Below are positions 25,593 to 35,644 of a stretch of DNA of 64,000 nt, piece after piece. The notes below the pieces were generated by a model. That model saw only the letters and a list, made by a program, of their open reading frames with translations, searched no databases and had not been told where the DNA came from. The translations under genes were made by a program, and so were the position numbers. This stretch comes from Eucalyptus grandis (taxonomy: Eukaryota > Streptophyta > Magnoliopsida > Myrtales > Myrtaceae): the NCBI RefSeq assembly GCF_016545825.1, contig NC_052618.1, positions 43,408,196 through 43,472,195 on the forward strand. Reading direction: 5' to 3'. Positions within the stretch are counted from its first letter, which is position 1. Each line of letters opens with the position of its first letter.

Positions 25593-27170
25593 ATGGACGT
25601 GATATCCCAGCTGCAGGAGCAAGTCAACACGGTCGCGTCGGTCGCCTTCAACACCTTCGGCTCGCTGCAGAGGGACGCGCCCTCCGTGCGGCTCTCCGCG
25701 AGTTACCCCGAACCGCCCCCGACCGCCGCGGAGGACGCGTCCAGCTTCGCCGAGCAGCCCAAGCTGATGAGTGCTGCTCTTGTCAAAGCCGCCAAGCAGG
25801 TTCGTGCCTCTCTTGCTTTTGCAAGTTATTAGCGAGCTTGCTTACGCCTGCTTGATGCAATTGGAAGAATTTATTTGGCTAGGGCTTTATGAAGATTGAT
25901 TACTTGATTTGTTGTGGCAAGAAAAGAAATTTACTTGTGTATGAGAATTGTATGTATGGCTAGAAGTCTAGGTTATGTCCAAAGTTTTGGCGGAAACGTC
26001 TTCTTACTTCGATTGGCTTTTGTGCGCATTTAGTCTCGGTTTGGGGACTCTGTGCTCGTTCTTGCAGAGGACGTGAGCAGATTTCATTCATAAATGTATA
26101 CTATGGAAGTTCTCATCGGTAGATCATGGATGTGACGGGTAGTTCTGGAGATGTAATGCGAGTTGGGCATTTGGTTCATTTTTGTGTATGCCTCCATGTG
26201 TGTTAGTTATTCCTATGGAAGAAAACGGGACCTTCTCCATTTTTTTCTTGTGGATTCTGTTGGTGGATATATCTGCCACGAGTATCTCAGTGTGCATATG
26301 TACATAGAATGTGCTGTGATTTGGTTTACACGAGTTGAATAATCTTTTGACTCATGTGTGAAATTGTTATGCACATTTGAAAGGGCCACCACTCTTGTGT
26401 AATCATGACTATTGTTTCTTTCAAATGTGTTTCTGCATCTTAGAGTCCGTAGAATGGTTTGAGATTGTAACTCCATCAGCATTCTTGATCTTGAGTAAGG
26501 TGGATTGTTGGTTTCTGATTTCTATCTCATTGGTTTCTGATTTCTATCTCATTCACTTTTGTTTTACTTCATGCTTGAAGTAAAATGATGGTCAGTGTGA
26601 CATCCTAAAGACTCTGCGACTCTGCGGCATCAGTATATTCTCGCGGGTGAAAGCAATTAGCCTCCATTTTAGAGATGAAGCATTATGCTTCAAGTTATAA
26701 AATTCGGTCTCTTTTCCACCGTTTGCTTTGGCAATCTGGATAAAGTTCTATCGGAACTTTTTTTCTTCTTTGATGCCTTAGTAGCGGGACTTCCACTGCC
26801 AGAGGGAGGTGAAGGAGCTCAACTCAAAAGGATTGCAGACCTCCAGGTTAAGAGGATCCATGGTTTTTGGCGTCTTTAGTTCATTATTTCTGTTGTTTAA
26901 GGCTGTTTCTTATTCATCCCAAATTACCTTTGCACAGGCTGAGAATGATGCTGTAGGACAAGAGCTTCAGAAGCAACTTGAAGCTGTCGGTAATTGCCCT
27001 ATCGATGAGGGTGTGAGGGCATTTGTCTTGTTCACTTATGTATGTCAATTTTTGGTCGAAAGTGATATCTTCTATGATTTTTGGCATTGGCAGAGAAGGA
27101 ATTGAAGCTGGTCCAGGAGCTATTCAGCCAGGCAACAGATAACTGCTTCAATTTGAAGAAACCAGAATAA
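25593..27170 (+). CDS. MED21: Mediator complex subunit 21 (MED21), 4 exons
   Basis: MED21 is a small coiled-coil subunit of the Mediator middle module. Mediator links activators to RNA polymerase II in the nucleus, and in plants MED21 also takes part in defence signalling (family knowledge). Exons read 25593-25799, 26769-26846, 26938-26989 and 27094-27170, giving 137 residues, close to the usual plant length of about 139. The N-terminus MDVISQLQEQVNTVA is highly typical. FDALVA, AQLKRIADLQ, GQELQKQLE and the C-terminus NLKKPE also match the family. Introns 2 and 3 have GT and AG ends. Intron 1 has a good donor (CAG/GTTCGT), but no AG stands before the expected exon 2 start at TTTGATGCC. The nearest upstream AG (26744-26745) would shift the frame. 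Either a non-canonical acceptor, a sequence error or a splice mutation explains this. Confidence 0.93.
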
Positions 27171-27830
27171 AAATTGAAGACGCTTCTCTTCTTTACCTTT
27201 TTCATAAAATTTATGCAGTAGAGATGATGACTGAGAGAAATAGGCATTCTACCGTTCGAATAGTGCAAAGAGACCTGAGATGTCGCAGCTCTGTGTGGGT
27301 GAGTTTTGAAGTCCTTGCCGAGTAAAAGTTTCTCAGTGCACAAAAAGCATCAATATGGGCATCAAGTCAACCAAACAATCACTCAAATGAAGTAGTTCTG
27401 GTGAAGTAAGAAGTCTAGTCTTGAATCTTTAATTGCAAAAACAAACTGTAATGTTACATTAGCGATGGAAAGTTCTCTGTTTTGTTGTTCACCTTCCTTC
27501 CCTCTGAAGTTTTCAAAGATTGCTTTCTTACTTTTTGGTCCTTCTGAGGAAGGTCTTGGTATCGGATGGAGCATGGGCTTGTTTGCCCTTGCAGTGTAGA
27601 TCAAGAATCAAGAAGGCAACTTTTATAGTTGTGAAGTTCGAGAAATCAGAGTTTCCCATGTTTGAACGAGAGAGGAGAACAGGGCGGGCTTCGGCTTTGA
27701 ACACTAGACCCCTAGTGGGCGTGCGTCGGGTTATGGCTAGCTTACCCTCTTTAGGGTGCTCTTCTTGCAGGCTTCGTGGACCCAAATAAAAGGCCCAACC
27801 ATTAGTTTAGAACTCTCCAGAGTGGACGTA
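27171..27830 (+). other. MED21 3' UTR and spacer
   Basis: AT-rich sequence follows the stop codon. A short GC-richer tract lies at 27660-27790. No second gene is recognised. Confidence 0.5.
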
Positions 27831-28748
27831 GGGTGCGTTTGGGAAGCATTTTGGGGAAAGTCTTTGGGAAAATGCAAACTGTATTTAGTAAATTGTAGTT
27901 TGAAAGTTCTTTGTGAAGTACTTTGAGCAAAATGATATTTGGGGAATTATATTTACAAAGGACTTTGTGATAAAAAATTATCAAAAGAAAAATAAATAAA
28001 AATTAACCTAAGCGGCAAGGGTTGGGAGACCCCAATGAGGGCTACCGGATGTCGGGTGACCCTCGGCCAGGGCCGAGCGCCGGGCGATCCCGCCGCGACC
28101 CAAATCTGGGTGGTGAGGTTGCTAGATCGTCGAGCGACCCCGCAGGGCTGCCGGACGTTGGGCGACCCGCCGCGACCTAGATTCGGGGCGGAGAGGGGCT
28201 GTCGGACGTCGGGCAACCCGCCGCGACCCGATTCGGGGGTGGTGAGGTCGTGGAGGACCTCGCCGCCTCCGGCTGGTCGTAGTGGGGTCATGCGACCTCC
28301 GCCCCGGATCCGGTCGGCGAGGTTGTGGGAGGTCGCGCACCCAAACCTTGCCGCGACCCGAGATAGGGTGGTGATTGCACCACTCCCGGCGACAGTCACT
28401 TGGGCCACCATACCGAGTCATCGGCGGCCGCTCACGGCCCGAGCAAGCTGTCAACAAACCTCAACCGAGAAGAAGATGACCATTACAATGACGGGGCAAA
28501 ATCGGAAAATCAAGAATAAGTGAGGATGGTTTTGGAAGAAAATTAAAAAAATGAAAAAATGAAAAAGAAATGCAGATTTGTATCAAAAAAAGTTTGAAAG
28601 CCCAAGGCACCTCACACCTACTTTGGGCTTTCAACCTTGAGAAGCCAACTTTGGGCTAATGGGAATTTGAAAGTTGTTCCCAAATACCCCAACTTTGGTC
28701 TAAGTATCTTGGCCCAAAGCCCTTTGCAAAGCTAATTCCAAACGCACC
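27831..28748. mobile_element. non-autonomous TIR element with GC-rich core
   Basis: The left end is GGGTGCGTTTGGGAA and the right end is TTCCAAACGCACC, giving inverted termini of about 13 bp. GTA flanks both sides, which could be a 3-bp target duplication. The arms are AT-rich. The core at 28020-28460 is very GC-rich and built of imperfect direct repeats containing CCGCGACCC and GTCGGGCGACC. The 162-, 152- and 111-codon frames across the core on both strands are products of this composition. Harbinger- or hAT-like origin is possible; the superfamily is not settled. Confidence 0.7.
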
Positions 28749-29040
28749 GTAAACAACCAAGAGAATAGTATATCCTCTTCTCCAAAAGGGACCATGAGAA
28801 TGCTCGGCTTTTTGGTTGAACCGCCCACATTGTTGGTGTTGTTAGGGTCCCGTTGACGGACATACATTCTTCGCCTCTCTCGGGTCACGTGAGCAAAGGG
28901 TCGAAACTGAGGTTGCCGTGTCTTTGGTGGGTACTTGGCATCGATGGCTTGTTATGGCCTAATTTGTTGCCTTCTCATACCGACTAAACTCTCCACTACA
29001 TTTTGGGGGATGGTGCTAAATTGGATGTACTTTTGGGCTA
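28749..29040 (-). pseudogene. third fragment of the unidentified remnant
   Basis: Read on the - strand, this aligns with 22660-22800 of copy A. Shared elements are NVVE-L-G, RQ-IR, Q-I-A and PPKT, with an in-frame stop after the IRP. Its open frame then continues about 60 codons, including MYVRQRD and ILMVPFGEED, and stops at the edge of the TIR element at 28748. Function is unknown. Confidence 0.4.
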
Positions 29041-31189
29041 GTGAGAGGAAATCTTCCTCGAAAGTTTAGTCTTACACCTAACATTGGATTTTTCAATCTC
29101 ATTAAATATTTATGGACAGTCAGGTTGTTGCCTTTATCTCTTGGTCAAATCAGCCACCGATACTCCGGGATCGCCTTAGGAGAAGTATGTCTGAACTGGA
29201 CTTGCATGTCCCACCAATCTCAAACGGAACTCGTGGCAACAGGCGAGGTACCACTTTGAGGAAACCGCATCAACATATAGGACCCCTTATCAATTGATGT
29301 TGGACAATATTTGAGTGGCATGTGGAAATATGCAATTAGGGAGGCATGTAGGGGCCCATAAAAATTTGAACTTGGAACTTCCTATTCGGATAGTCAAATC
29401 CAAAACTTAAGCTATTTGGTGGAGAAAACCACAAGAATATATATAGCACATGAGACCAATTATCAGTAATGTGTGACAATATTTCAACAGCTATGATTTC
29501 ACATTCACGAGTGAACATAGTGAATTAAGGCACTTTATACTTTCTAGGGACAGTCGATGTGATTAGGGAATGATTTCCTAGACAAAAGCCTTTAGTATAG
29601 GTCCATGCAAATATTTCTATTGTCCTAGTAAGATATTCTTTGTCCGAGAGGATTGGGTACTCTCGGTTCATTTTCATCGAGTTATTCTTCATGGTCTTGT
29701 CAATTTCTAGTCTCCTTGGACGCTAGGTGTAGTTCCCCACTTTTTTGCCATCATTCACATTGACCTCTCTAGGAACCACTTTTGATTGTTTCCTTCTCCT
29801 AACATTAGCATCAAAGGCCTCGATTATTCATCCAATTCTTTATAAGACTTTATCCTGAATTTCCAAAAGGTCCGAGTGAATCGATCGAAAGGATATTCCC
29901 GCACACTTTCATTAGGGAGACTAAGACGGTGGGCTTTCGTCGCTGGACCATCCCTTTCCTAGCCGGGAGGCTTTTGCTGGGTTAGAACCCAACTTTTGTG
30001 ATTATTGGAGTAGCTGGCTTCACAATGGTGAAGCCCAAACATGCTTCCAGTACTTCGGCAAGACATTCTATTCTCCAACCATGATCGCCATAAAAAATGT
30101 AAGGTGGACTTTCGCAAGATTGTGATCACCAGAAACTCAATGATTTCAATTAGTAATAAAAGTCCAAGCGAGGGTGATCGATGACCAATTAAAATGTTAA
30201 AATTGAGGTTGAATCCAAAGTAAATGAATTCTAACGTGCCATGAAGTCTCGAGAACTCTGAAAAAATGTGAATTACTAATGAAGTACAAACTGTAGATTG
30301 GAAACAAGGAAATTGTATTGTAATTTTGTTGAACCAGAATGGATGGCTTACATTCCTTGAGGCCATACTTACTCGATCACTAAAACTAAACATATACCAT
30401 TAATGGCATTCGCTAGGATGCGTGGAGAAAGTAAAAAAAACTAACAAAACACAACAGGAATGCTTCTATAAACAACGACAAATATCGAAACTAGGAAGCC
30501 TAATATAAATGAAATTCAAATCCCAATTCAGGTTAATCTGATCTACTCTAAATAACCTCCTCATCTTCATATCTTCACAATTAATCAAATGTGCTATTGG
30601 GATTTTGTGGTGCCTCCCGTTGATTCTTCTTTTGTCTTTTAAATGGACAATTGCGTTATACATTCTAATCTTCCTCCACAAGAATCATTAAACATCTTCA
30701 CTTGCACGCTGCTCTAGGTGATTTGCAACTGCTCTTGATTTCTTAGCTATGGTTACTCACCAGTAGATAAATCCTCCTTAGGTCAGTCTTTAACTTCTAT
30801 GCATGTTTCCAATCAATTGATAGTCACCTAGTATCATGCAATTGGCTCAAATACTATCAATTAGAAACTCGTGATCGATGAATTCATTAGAAGTTTCATC
30901 AATAGGCTTTGTGGGTTAAATGTATTATCATGGCCTGATTTGAACTTAATTTGGACTGTTAACTTCTTCACGTTTGGGCCTAAAGTTTAGCTCCGATTTC
31001 AACATGGGGTCAACGGAATAAAAAAGGAAAAGAAAATTAAATGCAACGTCTTTCCATGCCATCGAGAATGAAGAAAGAAAGATTGACCTCTAGGCTGTAG
31101 CAATCGACAAGTGGGAAATGACCATTCCAGGGTGGAGGTGGCGGTTGGGTTGGGGGGATTGAGATACTTGATGAAATATGTCCACGTCT
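29041..31189. other. intergenic, no feature recognised
   Basis: AT-rich sequence with scattered short ORFs. None has a domain, a splice-consistent partner or a match to another part of the window that I could see. Confidence 0.5.
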
Positions 31190-33225
31190 AATGCTGCACA
31201 CTGTTCCTCAAGTAAATCAACTTTTCCATCGCAAATTTCATGCTATTAAAGCCGTGATTTTGGAAAAACCTCAAATAGCGATATAAAGTGCCTTCTTTTT
31301 ACTCAAAAGAGAATTTGAAATATAACCCGTCTCAAATAAACATCCAAAATAATCATTTGGTCTCAAAAAGGATCTAGCTCGTCGACCAGTTAACAAATGC
31401 ATCTCCCAAATGTTTGGTTAGGGATATTTTCATCCAAAAATATTCTTTTCATTTTCCTTTACCCCGTTCATCTTCTTCTTGATCCCACCTATGTTGTCCC
31501 TGCTCATCATCATCTTCGTCAATGTTGAAGACAGGCATTGCCCGGATCAAGAACAGCTGGAACTCGTTGGCCACGGCAAGGGCCGGCGAGGCCCCCCTTG
31601 CTAGATCGGCAGCGAGCGAGGGCTTGCAGGCCGACCCTCTGGCAAGGGTGGCCTTGCCTGTGGCTAGCGAGGACCATCACGGCCGGCGGGGTTTCTAGAG
31701 GTTTGATGCTCGCGACTCCACGTCGCGAACGGAGAATTCCCTCGAAAGTTCGTTCCTTTTTCCTTGAATGTATCTGTACGTATCTGTAGTGCGTCCTTTG
31801 TTGACGACTTGTCACTTACATGTCTCTGTTGGGTCCTTACTGAATGAGATGGTTAGCTCGATTTCTTATGCCGCGGAGCTTTCTGCTCGTGACGTTGATT
31901 GTTCGGTGGGGTCGGGGTGGTGGGGGTGGGCGTATAGCAATTCCCGAGAAATCAGAATTTCCTGTAGTTCGAGGCATGATTTGTGATCAAGGCGGGAGGT
32001 GCTCTGTTTGGTGAAAGATGAGTTAAGCTGAAGCTGCTACTTTTCGCCAAGCCGTATGGCTATCTCGTCCGCGCGATAGGATGTCCCCCTCTCGCAGCTT
32101 TCATTCCACTCATTGCTTTCTGAGGGCCAGCGAGGGCCTGCAAGCCCTCGCCTGCTGTCGATCTGATAGGGGTGGCCTCGCTGGTCGCTGGTACCCAAAT
32201 TCGGTGTTCTTGATTTGGGCAATGCCTATCTTCAAGATCGACAATAAAGATGATGAATAGGGACAGGCATGGGTGGAATCAAGAAGAAGATGAACAGAGG
32301 AAAAGGAAACGAAAAAATAATAATTTTCGGAGGAAAGTACCTCTGACCACACCATTGGAATATGCATCGAAGATGCATCTGTTCACCAGTTAGCGAGTCA
32401 AGCCTTCCTTGAGACTAAATGACTACTTTGGTTCCTTATTTAAGAGAGATTCAAAGAGAGATTCAACTTCATGTCCTTTTTTGAGATTATGAGGGCACTT
32501 TAGGTTCCTATTTGAGATTTTCTCTATGATTTTTGTTGGCTTGTTTTGCTTGCCTTTGTACGATGGTCACATGCAATTAGGCATCTTGGCTAGTTGGGTA
32601 GAACCACCATAGGGTACTTGGGTTGACAATGCTCAAGTCGAAATGTAGTCAGTAGTCCTCATTATAAAAATTGCTATGGACAATGCTTGACTCTAAAAGG
32701 AGCAAGTGTCACTCTTTATAAAAATTGCCGACCAATTGCTTGCCATTTAGATGTGCTTGGTTTCCATGTATTCTCAGCAACTATATGCGCCGTGATTTTT
32801 GTCATTTATGTCTAATGCTATATACTATTTCTCAAGTAAATCAACTTCTCCATTGCAAGTTTTGTGCTGTTATTGGCTTGTTATGCTAGTCTTTGTCCGA
32901 TGGTCATATGCAATTAGGCATCCGGGCTAGTTGGGCAAAACCACCATAAGGTACTTGGATTGATGATGCTCAGGTCGAAAAGTAATCATTAGTGCTCATT
33001 ATAAAAATTGCTATGGACAATGCTCGACTCTAAAAGGAGCAAGTGTCGCTCATTATAAAAATTACCGACCAGTTGCTTGCCATTTAGATGTGTTTGGTTT
33101 CACTATATTATCACGCAACTATATACATTGTGATTTTTTTGTCATTTACGTCTAATGTTATACACTATTTCTCAAGTAAATCAACTTCTCCATTGCAAGT
33201 TTCATAAAGCTGTGATTTTTGTTGG
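31190..33225 (+). repeat. about 340-bp tandem repeat, interrupted by a MULE
   Basis: Two full units lie at about 32533-32872 and 32873-33220. Each starts TTGGCTTGTT, carries GATGGTCA, ATGCAATTAGGCATC and ATTATAAAAATTGC, and ends CTCAAGTAAATCAACTTCTCC. The tail of a preceding unit (CTCAAGTAAATCAACTTTTCC) is at 31208-31228, just left of the inserted element. The array therefore once continued across the insertion. Confidence 0.85.
31262..32526. mobile_element. Mutator-like element with long terminal inverted repeats
   Basis: The left arm (31262 to about 31680) and the reverse complement of the right arm (32526 back to about 32110) align along their length. Shared words are CTCAAATAG, AAAGTGCC, CATTT-GTCTCAA, TGTTCATCTTCTTCTTGAT-like words, ATAGGCATTGCCC and GCGAGGGCTTGCAGG. 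TGATTTT flanks both sides (31255-31261 and 32527-32533). The array repeat near 33207 shows the empty site GTGATTTTTGTTGG. There is no transposase; the interior (31690-32100) has only short ORFs. Long TIRs and a 7-9 bp target duplication fit a non-autonomous MULE. Confidence 0.85.
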
Positions 33226-33439
33226 CTTGTTATGCTTGTCTTTGTTTATAACTTACTATAGATAGTTTTACTTTTATTTTATTTTTTTGGTATGTCATTG
33301 AGTTTGTGAGACTTAATTTCAATATCAATGGAACGATCTTGCTGCTTGTCAAATTTTTTTGTCATTTTCATTTTTTGGATTTTGCTTTTACTTGATGATG
33401 TTGCTGGAATGTCTGTGGTTGTAGCTAAGGTGCTAGTGT

Positions 33440-34125
33440 GGCTAGTGATGTCTAGTAGTAGTGGGTCTATTATGATGGTTCGGTTCAAGGCTTATGCTGT
33501 TTCTAGTGCAAGTGTGCAGTGTGCACATCTTGCACCAGGTGGTGCTTGTGCAAGGCTCGACTTGCATCAACACCTTATGCAGCATACCCACAATTAGTAC
33601 AGTGGCTGGTGGTTGGGGTGCTAGTGTGGTGGCTAATGGTGGTAGCTGGTGATGCCTTGTGATGATGGGTTTGTGGTGGGAATTCGGTTGGCAGCTCGTG
33701 CCGCACTTGGTGCAAATGTGTAGTGTGCACATCTTGTATCAAGTGGTGCTGGTACAAGCTGTACCTTGTGTAGCAAACCCACAACCAGCACATTAATTGG
33801 TGGCTGGGGTGCTAGTGTGGTAGCCAGTGGTGGTGGTGGGTGATGGCTGGTGGTGCTGGTGGCCAGTGATGCTTGATGGTAGTGGGTCTATAGTAGGGGT
33901 TGGGAGCTCGTGCAACACTTGGTGCAAGTGTGCAGTGTGCATATCTTATACCAGGTGGTATTGGTGCCAAGCGGGTGCGAGACTTAGCTTATAAACACCT
34001 TCTGCAATAGTACACCACTAGCACAAAAGAGTGGCTAGTCATGGCTCGAGGTGGTGGATTGGGTACTTGGTGTGGTTGGTGGTGGTGGCTGGTGGTCGGT
34101 GGTGACCGATGATGGTGGTTGGTGT
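33440..34125 (+). repeat. 205-bp GGT-rich satellite, 3+ copies
   Basis: The block GTGCAGTGTGCACATCTTGCA-like occurs near 33511, 33716 and 33927, about 205-211 bp apart. GTGGCTGGTGGT-type GGT-rich filler lies between. ORFs on the - strand rich in His, Thr and Pro come from it. Confidence 0.85.
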
Positions 34126-34942
34126 AATTTTTAGGGGAAACCTACAAAAATGACACTTAACCGATAACATTCTAAAAATTTAATATTTAAGTGTTCACTT
34201 TTAACCATGAGTGATACTTAAGTTATCACTTTAATAATAACTTGACAATTAAGTGATCTTTTTTTCATCACAATTAGTACTTAAGTGATCACTAAATACA
34301 ACTTATGACACTCGAGTAATCACTCGTGTTTGTCCTATGTATATGTTGGTTTGTAGCAAACCAGAGAAGCTGCTAATTTATATTTAGTTCAACTTATATC
34401 AACTTCATTCAATTCAGTGTTTGCTGTTGGTTTACGTATATATTCAGTTCAAGTAAAGAAGCTACCACAACACATTAAATCAATACACATCCATCATTGT
34501 TCGTTTATATTCAAGAACAAGTAAAAATATAGTATGAGCAGCATTTCATTCACTCATTCTCTTTGTTGACCTCTCCACAAGCACAAGAAGTAACCCATGA
34601 TATATATGATAGCACAAAGAATAACAAAGCTACAACGATCTTGTGGACAACACAAACTTCTTCTCATCTTCCAAAAAAATGCCTACATTTGATCCAAAAT
34701 TATTGTATTTGTCCACTGATTTTCAACTATGGTAGTCGAAGAAACTTCTCATCTTTCAGTGCCTAACATTTCATCATAAAATAGGATAGATAACAAAATA
34801 ATACCACAATAAAGGCTTGATAACATTTCCGTTCAATTGTCATTCTTGAAACTTCATTCTACAAATGTTTAGCCGAAGATGCTTGAGCTTGTATTGAATT
34901 AACATCGTCCAAGTTGTCCATGAGCGTAGATGGAGGTTGATG
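34126..34942. other. AT-rich spacer, no gene
   Basis: 34140-34320 carries loosely repeated AAGTGATCAC-type words on both strands. Nothing else is recognised before the zf-GRF exon. Confidence 0.5.
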
Positions 34943-35141
34943 TCATCCATCAAGTAGATTCGATATCACCTCTGTGGCTCGATGAGAGAATTTCACATCG
35001 ACCCATTTGAAGTATTTACACTTCGACCATTCTCTATATCGGGCACATTCATAAAATCTTCTCCTCGGATTCATTCGAGTCCATGATGTTCTTTTTGGAC
35101 TCGGTAACCCACAAAAACAAAAACGCTTGCCTTCGCCTTCG
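34943..35141 (-). pseudogene. zf-GRF zinc-finger exon fragment
   Basis: Reading on the - strand from about 35141, the frame gives KRFCFCG, then TSWTRMNPRRRFYECARY, then CKYFKWVD, and stops at TCA 34943-34945. That spacing is the GRF zinc finger (C-x-C-G, NPGR-like FY-C, C-x-F-x-W-D), with all cysteine positions kept. In plants such single-exon GRF domains belong to small proteins often carried by transposons and often followed by a coiled coil and a membrane helix. None is seen here, and no start codon is clear. It is a fragment or the first exon of a lost gene. Confidence 0.65.
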
Positions 35142-35644
35142 CTTCAGTGAGAGGAATTTGAAGCACTGCTAAAAATCCTACTCTCTTTTTCAAGATGCAA
35201 TGGTGAAATTTTAGGCAAATCGAAATTAAGATTCGGGATTAGGGTTTGAACACTTCAATAGGGATTTTGGCTTTTTTTATTTTTTAGATTTGGGGCAATT
35301 TGGGAGATGATGTTGTTTTGATCGATTTAGGGCTTTTATTTCCGGGGGACGGTCCCGTCCTTCATCTGGTGAGGGTACACACAGTTTAATGATGTACATT
35401 CCCATATGGACATATGGTCTCCTAGGCTGGATCTCATTACATGTTTTCACTATAATCAGACAAACTTCTCTATCAAGATGGTCTGTAACTAAATAAGATA
35501 TGAAGAGGAAGTTGCATTTTCTTTCTCATTCTTCACTGCATACATGCTATCGTGAGGCATGAGAAAATTAAAGGTTTAGAGCAGTAAAAAAGAAGGAACA
35601 ATAATCTGCAGCCAAGAAAGGAATACTAGATTTTCATGACTATT
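35142..35644. other. spacer upstream of the zf-GRF exon
   Basis: Possible 5' flank of the zf-GRF fragment on the - strand, then AT-rich sequence to the LTR start. No other feature is seen. Confidence 0.4.

Noticed and set aside
28035..28523. 162-codon ORF in GC-rich DNA
   Set aside because: It is the GC-rich core of a TIR element, open on both strands, with no family match.
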